Below, one piece after another: positions 7,595 through 20,393 of a DNA stretch of 23,464 nt. Positions within the stretch are counted from its first letter, which is position 1; each line of letters begins with the position of its first letter. The DNA lies in the NCBI GenBank assembly GCA_048213135.1, contig AFZH01017225.1, positions 1 through 23,464 on the forward strand. Direction: 5' to 3'. The position numbers and the translations under genes are program-made. The notes beneath the pieces were generated by a model, which saw only the letters and a program-made list of their open reading frames with translations, was not told where the DNA came from and searched no databases. Origin of the DNA: Reclinomonas americana ATCC 50394. Lineage: Eukaryota > Jakobida > Jakobea > Jakobida.

Positions 7595-10500
7595 GATACG
7601 CGGCACTTCCGTTGCAGCGGACTGCTCTTTTCATGGCCAGTCAGCCCGAGGTGGAGATCGACCAGTCGACCGACGACCGTTCGTCGCCTGAGCGACTGAT
7701 GCCGTCCATTGACGAGCACGACGACGACCCGTGCGGTCCGTCGTTGCCATCACTGCCTCCCGACGCTTCGTATCGCGAATTCGTGCGTTGGTACCAGGAC
7801 AGTTTGGCCGAGGCAAGTCGCGAGGCAGCCGAGGAGCCGATCAGCGTGTGCTCACCTCCAAAACCTCGATCGGTGAGCCATGTTGTCATCTCTTGATTTT
7901 GTCGACCTTTAATCTCAGAGTTTTCTTCTCCCGTCTCTCTCTCCCTCTGTCCTTCTCTCCTTCTCTCTCTCTTTTTGCCTCTCGCTCTTACTCTCTCTTT
8001 CGCTGCCGTTCTCTCTCTCCCTCTTCCTCTGTTTCTCTCTCTCCGTTTTCTCTTCCTCTCTTCCTCTCCGTCTCCCTCTCTCCATTTCCTCTCCTTCTCT
8101 CCTTTTCTCTCTCCCTCTCCTTGTCCCTCTCCCTCTCCCTCTCCCTCCTTCTCCTTATCCCTCTCCTTCGCCCTCTCCTTGTCCCTCTCCTTCTCTCCTT
8201 CTCCCTCTCTCCATCTCCCTCTCCATCTCCTTCTCCATCTCCTTCTCCATCTCTTTCTCCCTCTCCCTCTCCCTTCCCTCTCCTTCTCCCTTCTCCCTCT
8301 CCCTCTTACCCCTCCCTCTTCTTCTCTCTCTTCCCCCTCCTTCTCCCTCTCTTCCTTCCCTCCCTCGCCCGCAGCTCGGCATCTTCTCGCTGCGGCTCGC
8401 ACCCGGCCTGTACACACAGCAGACCGTCAAGGATCCAGTGTTGCGTTCGCCATTCAAGATGTACGGCAACAACATCTGGTTCTCCACCGTCCACCTGTAC
8501 CACACGCTGCACGCATACGCGACGTATCACGGTATGGATAGCCAACAATCAATGTCTGTTGCAACAACAACCCTCTCACATCACTTCACAGTCGGCGACT
8601 TCATCTACCACCGTGTGGGCGGCTTTTCGCACCCGGACAACATGCACATTGCGAAAATCCTCGCGTGCTGGAAGGATCGAGACACACGCAAGACTGGTGT
8701 TCGCTGTCGCATGGTATGCACTCGCTTTGCTGTTGGTACGTGTTCGCGATGTCACAATTGATTGACGCTGGCGTGCAGTTTCTGCGCCGGCACGACAAGG
8801 TGTTGGATCGCTTGTGCCTGTCGTCGGCCGCCGAGCACGAGGTGGGCGTCGTGTTGCCGACTCACTTCTGCCTTCCATCACTCACCTGCTGGTTGTGGAT
8901 AGGTGTTTGCCACGGATCACATCTTTGACTTGCACGTGCACATGATTACGGGACGATGCATTGTTCGCCATCTGGAGAAGCGAGACGAAATCGAAGATGA
9001 CGGGATGGACGGCGAAACAAAGGGATCGGTGGAGGAGCGGCGACCGCATCAATACGTGTGCTCGAGGTGATCAGCAGCGCCCATACCGAAGCAGTTGCAC
9101 CTGGCTCTCACTCCTTATTAATCGCCGTGTGCAGAGCATATCTCTACCCGAATGGCTTCTCCCCGTTATCGCTGCAGCAGTGGCTGCACTTGGATGTTGC
9201 CGTGGAGAGATCGTCGGGCTCGCGAAGTGGAATCCGAGTGGACGGTGGTGGCGGCGGCCTGTTCAGCTCGCACGTCCTGGGTGATCCGACGAGTAGTTTT
9301 GCTGAGGCATTGGCGTGGCAATGGCTTCCATGCGTCAGCTCCATCGTCAGCACCCTGCAACAGCTCCGCAGTGACATTGACAGCACCTTCAACTCGATCG
9401 AGGCACACTTTTTGCGCGCGGTGAGTGCTCGAAGGTCATGACCATTCATCCGTCGTTGTGCGCGCCTCACATTGTGGCATAGGTGGAGCCGTCGCGTCTC
9501 GCCGAGAAGTCTGTCGAGTTTTACGTGGACGACATCTCCATGGGCCGCGAAGTCGTTCCGCTGCCGTGCCGCAACGGAGTCGATCGTTCTCCGTTCCCGG
9601 TCGTTGATGTTGCGTTCGTCGTTGATTGATCGACCACTCTTGGCTTCGCACTCATACATCCTCCGCGCAGTACGCCCCTGTTACAGTGGCTGGCTTTGGG
9701 TTTCCCGTGCGTTTCCAGTTGCTGCTGCAGCAGGCGCTGCGAGATGCCAAGTCATTTTGCATTTGTGTGCTCAACAGGGGTGGTGCGTCATGATTCGCCT
9801 CCGTCCCCAACCCTTTCCCTCTCTGACCTCACTCACTTGTCCACCTTCAAGATGTGAACGCACGTCGACCGAAAGCCGCCTACCGATCGCAGCAGCCACG
9901 ACTGCGGCGCCGTGTTGCTCGCACGGAGTCCATGTTTGTGTTTGAGTGCACGAATGAGATTTGCCGACGGCGGTCGGTGAACCATCTGGTGGAGCGCGGT
10001 GCCAATGCGCCACTGCTGGTGGATCGCATGTGTGGCAAGGGCTGGGGCGTAGTGGCGAGGCGAGAGATTGCGCGGTACACGTTTATTGGCGTGTACTCGG
10101 GCGAGTTGGTGCCGGCGTGGGAGTCGGATCGGCGCTCCACCATTGCCGACCGCGACGGAGTGTCGTACGTGTATGACATTGACTTCCCCGACGCTCTCGG
10201 CGTGGCGGGCGACAGTGAGCAGGAGGGATCGCTCATGTTTAGCGTCGATGCGATGAATCTCGGCAATGTGTGCCGCTGGCTCAATCATTCCTGTGACCCC
10301 AATGTGGATGTGTATGCTGTTGCGTGTGTCGCCGCTGCAAGGTTTGTTGTTGAGTTTGTGCGTGATGCTCATCTTTTCGTTGTTCCACGCAGGTGTGCAA
10401 TGAACGCGGCCAGCACTTGCCACACTTGGCGTTCTTTACCAATCGGTTGGTGCTGCCGGGCGAGGAACTGTGCATCGACTACAAATATGAAGGTGGCGTG

Positions 10501-10631
10501 TGCATTTCGTTTTTTTGTTTCTGGCTGCCGGTGCCGCTCACCGCGTTTTATATGTTGCAGGCGACTACCTTCGGCGATATAGAACGCGATGCCAGTGCGG
10601 ACCGCCCGGTTGCCGCAATATGTGGATCTGA
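7595..10631 (+). CDS. BAH domain + pre-SET/SET/post-SET histone methyltransferase (SUV39-like)
   Basis: Exons 7595-7872, 8375-8531, 8592-8713, 8779-8841, 8903-9066, 9135-9420, 9483-9608, 9671-9782, 9852-10318, 10393-10492 and 10561-10631 are all phase-consistent. Counted from ATG 7633 the protein is 635 residues. A BAH domain (about 115-260) shows HVGDFIYH, IAKILACWKD, EVFATDHIFD and MITGRCIV. A pre-SET-like segment follows (VEFYVDDISMGREVVPLPCRN; MFVFECTNEICRRRSVNH), but most zinc-binding cysteines of that module are missing. The SET domain keeps its active-site signatures: GKGWGVVARREIARYTFIG, NVCRWLNHSCDPN and GEELCIDYKY. The post-SET CQCGPPGCR is intact. Family knowledge suggests a nuclear lysine methyltransferase of the H3K9 type; substrate is inference. 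Donors at 9609 and 10319 are GTTGCG, the latter fixed by the SET core DVYAVCNERG. Phase also permits fusion to the upstream gene through an intron 7525-7594 (GTTGAG...GTGCAG), making 1,248 residues. Confidence 0.88.
7873..8374 (+). repeat. 502-nt intron made almost entirely of pyrimidines
   Basis: After the donor GTGAGC the intron is about 450 nt of imperfect CTCTCC/CTTCTCC/CCTCTCC units, ending in CCCGCAG at 8374. Long frames here (poly Ser-Leu-Pro on +, poly Glu-Arg-Lys-Gly on -) are artefacts of composition. Flanking exons are in phase 0 on both sides. Confidence 0.9.
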
Positions 10632-10664
10632 ATCCTGTAATATTCCTAAATTGCAACAATTGTT
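10632..10664. terminator. 33-bp convergent gap; overlapping 3' ends expected
   Basis: Only 33 bp lie between the SET gene stop (TGA 10629-10631, +) and the TFIIIC stop (10665-10667, -). The gap is AT-rich (CTGTAATATTCCTAAATTG) compared with its surroundings. It is the only candidate region for 3'-end signals upstream of each opposing coding region, so the two transcripts probably overlap. No AATAAA is present. Confidence 0.4.
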
Positions 10665-13600
10665 TTACTCCTCGTGCTCCTGTCCCTCTTCCTCCTCGTC
10701 TTCGTCTTCGACATCTTGATCCTCATCACCATCATCCTCACCCTCCCCCTCCCCACCATCCTCCATTCTCTCCTCGCCCGGCTGCGCCAGTCCACTGCTG
10801 CCGACCTGGTGTGCCTCCCACAGTCCCAGTGGCAGCTCCTTCACGTGGTGTTCACGCAGTTTCGCCAGCAGCTGGAAGATGCAGGGGCGCACCCAGTAGC
10901 ACCGCTCAGTGACGAGCAGCAGCACATCGGGATACTCCGGATGGCGCACACCGTGCACTGATTGTGTGTTCTTATCAGCATCAGGAAGCACCACTTTCAA
11001 GAACAAGCTTCCTGTCCCTCACCGTCGTTCACGACCGCGCCCACTTCATCGTGGCCATCGTCGTCGTCGTCGTCGTCGTCGCCATCACGATGATTGACAG
11101 CGGGTGAGCCGCACACTTGGCGTCGAACCAGCAGGAAGGAGCCGACCAGGTCGCGCAGCAGCAATTGCATGCTGGCACCACTCAGCAGCGGCATCTCGGC
11201 AATCAGACGCGACTGCGCAACGTGGTACGCAAGAGTGAGTCTTCATCATTAGCACGAATGATCACCAAGCCGCGCACTCACTTCGGGGATGCCCGGATTC
11301 TCACAGACGCGCACGACGACCGCTTCGACCAGCTCCGCGAACAGCGTTGTGTTGAACCTGCCAAGTGCCGTGATCCACGGCCGGTAGGCACCAAGAAACT
11401 CTGCTCTCCAGTGAACACAAAGGACGAAAGAGAAGCAACACGGTACGTGCAACACTCACCATGATTGAGCGGCAGATGCTCGGTGTGAGCACGAAACTCG
11501 GGAGACGACTGGAACCAACCGCGTACATCGGCAACGAGCCGCAGCGAACACGCCAGGGCCGTGGGATACAGTCGTAGTTCGGCCGCGCCGGTGACATACA
11601 CGACAAGTTCGAGTTGCTCCAAAGTGTTGATGGCACTCTCCACGTCCTCCTCGTGCACGATGACACTGCGACAAAACAACTTGACGTGAGCGCAATCGAA
11701 CATACTCGTCAGAGATCAACACCGTGGCGCACCGCTGCAGGCCGCGGTCGCGTGGTTGCGGTTGCGTCATTCGCGCAGGGGTGCGGCCATCCCGCGAGCT
11801 GCGCGCCTCTTTCTCTTCCAGTGTGTACAATGTCCGCTGTGACGAAAAACACGGTGGGTGGACGCAGCATACACATATCGGCCAAGGCTGCAACACCCAC
11901 GCACATGAAGCTGCAACAGCGTGACCCCGGTAAACAACGAGGTGCCGTCCATTTGCGCCTGCACTGGCTCTCCGTACACAATCACAAGCACTCGCAGCGC
12001 ACGGATCATGTCGAGTTCCACACGCTGTCGTTCGCCAGTCTCCTGGAGCGCCGACAAGCGAACGGAGCGGGAGGCGGCCAGTTGCGCCAGCGCACGTGCA
12101 AACTAGAGGGGAGAGAGAGCACAAAGCATTTCAGTAACTACGCATCACTCAGCCGATGGTTGACCATTGCAGCGGCACGCACCCCAGCCACTTGAAGGGA
12201 CTCGACAAAGTACTCTGCACGTTCACGCAAGAGCGGCGGCAGCACCGCGTAGAAGCGAGCGACGTCGTTTGGCTCAGAAGCAGCGGCCGACGAAAGGGTG
12301 CGTGAACGCTTGTGAAATGGCTATGACACGAAACCGCGACTCAGTCAACGACTCTTGCTTGATTTCTCCTCCACCACGATACTCACCCCAGTACCCCCAT
12401 CGGTACCAGCATCGTCGTCATCGTCGTTGCCGCGCACACGTCGCACTCCGACAAAATCGACTGCGCAAACGGGTTGTCAGCATCCGCACTGCGAGTCGTT
12501 CTGCAAACACAACGCTACCTCCACCGTCTTCGTCGTCGTCGTCGTCGTGACCACTCTCCTCTGCCATGTCGGCGAGCAGCGCATCGGCATACAACTCCTC
12601 GTCCACCACCGGTCCAATCCATTCCACCTGCAGGTCTGCGCAACAAGGCGAGTCAGCGCGACAGAGCTCCATTCTTCCCGTGCACACTGCCAACGCAACA
12701 TGTTGGTGCCGGTGGCTGCGAGACGCGATCTGCGGTGAAGAGAGAGAGAGAGCGTGTCAGCGCCAAAGTAAGGAATGCAAAGAATAACCAAACTGCAAAT
12801 AACTGCGCGCGTGCTCGTGATCAAGGCGCTCAAACGGCAAGTTGAGTGGAATGCGGTGCTCGGATCTGCGTCGAATCAACTCGGCAACCTGCGGGGATGA
12901 TGAGACAGACACAAACGAGGGAGGAACGAGCGTGGTAGTATCTGCGCACCTTGCCGCCAGGAGTGTCATCAACAGTGCGGGGCAACACAGGCAGGCTGTG
13001 CTGAATCACCGCTTGACTGCCAAACGAGTGCGCTGGCGGCAAGAGGCGATTCTGCGCATGCAATACCCCGTTGAACATCATAAGGATCGACCGCAAACAT
13101 AAACAACCCCAATTGCCACGCAACAAAACCGGGCTCGTCCATGGCACTCGCCTCGGCAACATTCTGCACACCAGAAGAAGCAATCAGAAACAACACACAC
13201 ACATATGCACAAGTGCAGAAATCGCACGATACGGCCGGGCCTCTCCACCGACATGACGGCCATGCCGGCGAGTGGATCGAACTGCACAAAGGGATGGAGG
13301 AACACACTCGGAGCAGAGCGGTCCATCACAAAGCCGCCTTCTGCAGGCGAGACTCCGGGATTGCATGAGGCGGGCGTCAACATTAGTTGCTCGAGCAACA
13401 GTGCGAGCTGCAAAGACATATCATCATCAATACACACGCACTCAAGACTGACAAACGAGGCATTGCGCACTTCCTCGGAGGGGTGATCTGGAGCCACTTG
13501 ATAATTCAGCTGCTTGATGCTTTCCTCCTCCTTCCACAGCTGCTTCTCCACGTCCGTCATGATCAACTCACGCTCCACTGCATCACATCGATCGATGAGA

Positions 13601-16600
13601 GAGAGAGAGAGACAGGAAAAGATGGAGTAGGAGGAGAGCAACAGTGCGCCTCACCAGGTGGCAATGCCGGTTGTCGCCCAGAACGGCTGCACAGGCGATG
13701 CAGAGGTTGTCGACTCAGCGCACTGGAGAGCGCCACGGAGAATGCCGAGCCATACGAATGCTCCAGTGTGAGTCGCAACAGTCTGTGAGTTGGTCAGTGC
13801 ACAGACCACAATCGGCAAAGAACACCGAGCCAACGCAAAACTCTTTTGACACCGACAAGTCCACGTCGACGACATCGGTCCGTCGCTTGACGACACCCTT
13901 CAGTGGAGTCAGCAGCAACCACCAGTGCAGAAGTAGCAGCATCTTTTGCACGCACCTCTACTCGCAGTTTCTCGCGCACCTCCATGGCGTCGACAGACGG
14001 CGGTGTGGAGTTCAAGAGGATCATGGCAATCTGCGGCGCGTACTGCGACTCGTCCGCAAAGTCGATGCCAAGCAGGGAGGCCTTCAGTTGCTCCGCAAAC
14101 ACCAAATCGAAGAAACTCATCGACACCGACGGCTTGTTGCTGCCGGCGGTGCGGACAATGAACCTCTCAAAGAACTGCGCCGACGTGCGAACGTTACTGA
14201 GCGCCGAGAACGGCGCCGTGTTCTCCTCGTCAACTGCCATGATTACCGCCTCCGCACTGCAAACAGCAGCGACAACAACATGACGTGAGAACGGATGGAG
14301 AGGCGAAAAAGGGACGGGTGCGAGTGACGCACAGTGGCCGCGCCGGTTCGTTCATCACACGCAAACGAATTTGATCCACACCCGCGGCAAACTCGGCGGG
14401 CACCTCGGTCGCCACCTCCTCATCGCTCTCTCCCTGCTCGCCTCCACATGAGCGATGCGGCATTGACATGCACAAGGGAGCGCGCGCGAGAGATAGAACT
14501 CACCGGCACACCAAACTTAGGGAACGAGCTTGCCAGCTGGCGCAGCTCAGGCAAGTGGTGTCGAATGACGGAGAGCACCCAAGCTCCCGACTGCGAGCAA
14601 GCACAATATGAGGGAAGTCGACGCGTGTACAGCATTCGGCAGTCATCAACCCACCGGCTGCTTCGATTCTCGCCGGAATCGCCGACTGATCTGCTCCCTT
14701 TGCAGCAGACCGCCAAACAGTGCCGAGTTGACTTGGTCCAGCACCATGACGGGAATCTGGGGCGCGCCATCACGCATCGGCAACATCCAAGCCGGGGTCT
14801 TGGCCAGCGCATACAGCTGGTAAAGCGCGAGGCTCACGTCAGACAATGAGCTGCAGCACGCGCGGCACACGATACCCGACCGGTACGCACCACTCCATAC
14901 ATGCACGCCCACGTGGCGGCCTGCGACCAGCGATACCGCAGACCTCCGGCGCGCGGAACAGGTACGACTTTCGGCGGCACGACAGGATGGTCATTGCCGG
15001 CAGCCAATGGTATGACAGGTGGCAGTTGAGGCGGCGGCGGAAGCAGTGACGGCGGTGGCAACACTGCGGGACAACCATAAGCATGAGAACGACAGCAATC
15101 ACAGAAGGGAATGAATAAAAAAAAACCTGGCGGTCGACCACCAATTGCCTCGAGACGACCAGCCGGTGCACCAGCCTCCATATCGATTCCCTGCATCTCA
15201 CGAGCCAGCATCTTTTTGCGGTCCTTCTCCATGGCTCGCTCAGCTCGCGTCTGTGCACTCAGCGCCTGTCGCACAGCCTTTTGTCGTCGCTCCCAGTTCA
15301 CTGTGATCGGCAACTCGCGAATGCTCTTGGTTCTGAGACGACACAGAACGGGGTCACACACACACGATCAGCACGCAGAGCGTCTTCGTACCAACACATA
15401 CCCGTCCTCGTCACTGCTGATGATATCGCGATACCGCAGAAAGTAGAGGACGACAATGCGGGCGGCCAGGATCGGCGTATTGAGAATTGGCAAGCACGCA
15501 GCGTAAAAATCGACATCATACAGCATATTGTCGCGCCTTCTCTGCTCAGCGAAAAAACAAACACACACATACTCAGTCAATTGTGCAGTCCACAGTTCGC
15601 AACAACGACCAGTAACGCACCTCCAGCTCCTGCCGACGCTTCAAATCAGGCTCCCTCTCGATGCCCTCCTGCAAGGCACCCATCTTGGTTCGGAACACGC
15701 GCTCCAGCGCACTCTGCTCCTCCACTGTCGGCGCACGCATTTCTACACTCACACCAACCAATCAACATCAGCAATCGCTTCAAGCAGCACGCGTCGCATG
15801 TCACACACACACACACACACACACCTGCCCATGCATCTGGTCCAAAGGTGGTGGAGAATCCAGTGCGTCGATGCTTCACCGCATCGCAACTGGCCATCCA
15901 TGCGTCGAGCTCAAGATTCAGTCGCTTCAGAACTACAGAGTCGGCACGAGCCACAGCACTATAGGCATTCCACAATGATTTGACTGCCGAATCGGATACA
16001 CGGACAGTGAATGGGCAATGTAATTCAAAAAAACACACACTCCCACGTACCCGAGTCCTCATTGCTCAACACGCGATCCACCATGCTGCCAAATGTAGTC
16101 GGCGCAACTACAGCACAAAACCATGAGCGATATACACGGCCACACAAACACACTCACTGCTCGGCACTTTACCGACGTGCGTCAACAAACGAACACCCTC
16201 CGTCCAGGATCCCTCGGGAGACTGTGTGCACGGCGAGCAGTCAGCGCTCCACAAAACCAACTTCCCTCCCTCCTCACCGACGCACCACATACGTCGCCAG
16301 CCGCAGCAGCACCATGTGTCGCACAATCACATCGGCAGCGATAAATAACCGTGTGGTGGATGCCGCTTGTTTGCTGCATCGCACACAATTCAGTGTAGGG
16401 TGATTGAGTGGTTGCTAAACACCCACCCACGCACCGAATGTGCTGCGGAACACTCTCCCATGGCTCATCTTGCTCCATGCACTCGGCGATCTTCGAACTG
16501 TACGCCGTGACTCCAAACACCCGCGCCACCATTCGAAATGACATGCTGTTGTGCAGGTGACAGACACGTGAGCGGCGAGTACAGAAAATACAACGCCAAA

Positions 16601-19600
16601 TGCTCGCGACAAGACACACCTGGCGACAACATCCTTGGCAGATCTCCACACTAGTGCATCTTCGAGCGGAACTGCGGCAAGGTGTGCAGAGTCAGCCTAA
16701 AATACGCATCACAGAACGAGAGAGCAAACTGTTGCGTGCAAACAAACCACCGCCTTCTGCACAGCGTTGCAGCGAACGCGACCACATGTGCTGATGGAGG
16801 GCACGCACAGGACCCATGCACGAAAAGTCAAAGTTGCCACGCGCCTTGGCGACAATCTGCGAAATCGACATGCGATCTCGTGCAAGTGCCGAGTGCCGAC
16901 TTTCCTCCACGATCATCTTGGACTTGGCCGGCGACTGCCAGAATTGGAAGTAATTGTGTGAGCAAGCATTCACACACAAGGTCCTTTCCCACATCGACAC
17001 ACCAGCATTGGTGGTGGCGCAGCAGCCGACATTCCCGGTATTGCAGGGGGTGGCACTTCGACAGCCATCTCGTCTAGTGCACTGAGTGAAGCAGATCGCG
17101 ACATTACCCCGCTGCCATCACCAACGTCCATCGGCGCCTCCAGCACAGAACCGACACTGAAAGATAAGGTGTCGACTGCATGTGCGCACACGTGTGAGTC
17201 GGCATGGAAGACGCCACCACGGACGAAAAACCCGTCAAAATGTGACGCAACGCTGAGGAGCCACGGCTCGAGACTTGTCGGCATAATCCTTGAGTTCCTC
17301 GGTGGACATGGTGCGCCAAGCCAGCGGCGGCGTGCGCTTGATCATTGTCGCTACGCGCGCAAGGGCGGCAATGTCGGGATCATCATCGGCAACCTCCGGC
17401 AGCACCACCATGGCGACTTTTTCCGCAGTACCAAAGCGAGAGCGCGGGGCACTGCATGCATTCATGTGAGTCGTGACATAGCGATGACCACCGTACAGCG
17501 AGGAGGGCGGCGTCGCAACTCTGCGTGCAGTCGTCGCACCAAGTTCCTGCTTTCCATCTCACGCACAACATTGTCCACCGTCTTGCGACTAATCACGCTC
17601 TCCTTTTCTGTTCGTGTGCGCGAAATCGCGTTAAGCACTTGCGCGACGGGCCCTCTATTCAAAGAGACGCACCAGTGGCGGCGAGGACCAGCATGCTAAA
17701 GGTCAGGACGCGGTACTTGTTGACGAGGCCCTCAAAGAACTGCATGCGCTCCTTTGAAATGTCGGTGAGGATCCATTGCCGCTGACTGCTTTCGAAATGC
17801 TCCGTGCCCTGCGTGTGCACCGCGCCGGAATGTGGTGAGGCGATCATGAACATATCCGTAGACACAACGAACATGGATGACTCTCACCGACACCTTGGTC
17901 GCCACTGCTGTCATCGCTGTGTCTGCTTCCTTTTTTGGTTCACCGAGGATACGCTGCGCCTGCTCCTTGCTGCAGCGGTGGCATGAGCGCGTGTGGACGC
18001 AACGCAGGCAAGCAGAAGGGAGGGGATGCACCTGATCTTGAAGATCTTCTCGTAGTAATCCTCGCGCAGTCGTTGCGGGAGGCGGATTTTGTGAAAGTTT
18101 CGCCCACCGCCCTTCTCGCCGGGAACCGAGTGGCTCGTGCGCTCCAATCCGTACAGGCTCTCAAAGTCTTCTATGAGATGAGTGACTTGCCGCGCCTCCA
18201 AGCCCGTGAGACGACTGATTCTCTGTAGAGGGGTGAGGCAACAGCACATTGGCCGGCGGTTCATGCAATCTCGATAGTACGCACCTCCACGGTCATGCCG
18301 GCATCACCGGCCGCGGTGAGTAGGCACAGAACTCTGCGATCGTGCGACATGTCCTGACACACGGGCGAATGCGACCAACCATGGCGCAGTGTTGATCGTT
18401 GATACTCTTCTGGGACGAACAACCACAGTCAGCTTTCTTCTTGTATCGCAATCGTCTTCCTCGACGCCCACTCACCTTGCACTGCCCCCTTCTCCTCACC
18501 ATCTTCACCCTGCTGCTCTGCCACCGAACCCAACATTGCCTCGCGACGTTTCGGCATGACAAAATGCGCAAACACCGGCTTCTCCCCCAATCCCAGACAC
18601 TCTGCCTCTTCAGCAGACGCAGAAGCCACACCGTCACCCCCACCATTCCGCATCGCCAGCAGCGACGAAAGGGAAGAATTTTCGTCGCGCGAGGCAATGG
18701 CCTTTGGCAACAGCTGCACGCATCGCACATAGAGCGGGCCACCATCATCTTTCGTGTTTCGCGAGCGGCGGCCACGTCTCCTGCCTTTTTGCTTCCCACC
18801 ACGCTTCGTGTCCCCTTTCTCCATCTTCTCCTCATGGAGATCCGACGCTGCACTGCTGCTGTCCTCATCCTCGGAACGCACCACGTACTCGCCGTCACTC
18901 GTATCGCTATCGCCACTGTCGCCATCGGCGCTCTCACTACCGCTCCCACCCATGTCTTGGCGCTTACTCGGTCGTGCACGACGCCGTCTGAGCTGTGGCG
19001 ATCGACGACGACTACCATCATCGCCAGACAGCGGCATCTCACTCGTAGTCGCCGCCGCCGCGGCTACTGCATGCAACTCCTCAGCCACATTCGGCTTTTC
19101 CAGCAGTGACGGTGCCTTGACGAATTTGATCAAGCCATGGTGTGCCATGCGACGATACATGCGCAGCAGCTGCCGCGGATCCAGTGCCGGTTGCCACTCC
19201 ATCTGCCAATCGTGTCAGCATATCATTTGGTCTTCTCATCAGAGCGCGCCCCTCCCCGCACGCACCAGGTGCTGCGTGAGCTCGCGCTGCTGAACCACCA
19301 TGTTCGGCGCCGACTCCAACAGCGCCACAATGCGTGGCGAGACCTTGTCGAAGCTCACCTGACCATACATGTGTAAGCAGTGCTGCGTAGAGATGAAAAC
19401 AAACACACACATACCTCCCGCTCATCAACTTCGCCGTTCGCGCTCGTGGTGTGTGCACCACCTGCCCGCTGACCGTGAGGTCGCCATTCGTACACAAACG
19501 TGAGGCGCTTGTTCTGCCGTCCCGGTGGTCGAAATCTGGCGACAGCAACACCATCAGCCTTCTCACGAGAACGCATCCTCGCTTCCACCAATCGTCACGC

Positions 19601-20349
19601 AACACCAACTGCGCGTTGACCAACAGGGTGGCGTGATACGACAGCGCCTTGGCCTCCATTCTCAGGTACTTGGCCACAGACGCCTGCAGCACACCGCCTG
19701 GTCCAGCAGCCGCCACTGCCTCCAGCAACGCATACGTCACATCTCGACGGACACCATCGGTGAGGCGCGCCGAGCCGAGCACCCGCTGCCGCAACGTCAC
19801 CTCCGCGCGAACCCACACTTGCAACTGCGAGAGCGTCGTCGCCACCGCACCCGGCTGCAACTCAGTCAGCGAGCGATGCACCTGCTCCATCTCCGCAGCC
19901 GACAGCTCCACCATGCTGACGCGGGCGTCCACGTAGCCATCGAATTGGAACGCGCGACTCGGCTGCTTGTCGTCGTCGTCGCCACCGTCATCATCATCAT
20001 CGTCCCCACCATCGCTGTCACCGTTGGCTTGACTATGCACCTCAGCGGCCACCGCTGCCGCTGCCACCGCCCCTTGCTCCACCTGCGCGTCACCGGTGAC
20101 CACACCGCGCAAAGACAAGAAAGAGGCAAATGGCGCGACGCAACATTGTGCTTCCAAAAGAACGCACATCGCCGCGGCGACGCCGTCAGTGACTCCCACA
20201 GAAGCACCACTCGATCGCACCACGTGCTGTCCTCCACCGCCACTGCGACGGCCGCCTCACTGCTCGCCGAGAACAGCAGTCGTCGACACAGCGTCCAGAA
20301 CAAAATGCCTGTGTCACGAAAGAGAATGGGCATCAATGCGCGCTTATGT

Positions 20350-20393
<44 letters not shown>

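Noticed and set aside
7641-8765. Long frames over the pyrimidine-rich intron (258 residues on -, 344 residues on +)
   Set aside because: Composition is poly Glu-Arg-Lys-Gly or poly Ser-Leu-Pro, as expected from CT repeats, and they overlap conserved BAH-SET exons in another frame.
13783-13841. GTTGCG within ACTGTTGCGACTCAC (about 13774-13779, - strand) as another donor
   Set aside because: No acceptor follows at a workable distance and phase. It lies in exon sequence encoding LLRLTLEHSYGSAF.
17608-17672. A 35-nt intron using the AAG acceptor near 17638 in TFIIIC
   Set aside because: It is in phase but shorter than all other introns. The CAG acceptor at 17608 gives a 65-nt intron, also in phase, and a better alignment.
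19604-20223. Reading the frame straight through 20083-20144 and past 19604 without introns
   Set aside because: It would insert residues (for example RDDWWKRGC) into the conserved B-block winged helix. GTTGCG donors with matching phase remove them and restore the GTF3C1 alignment.
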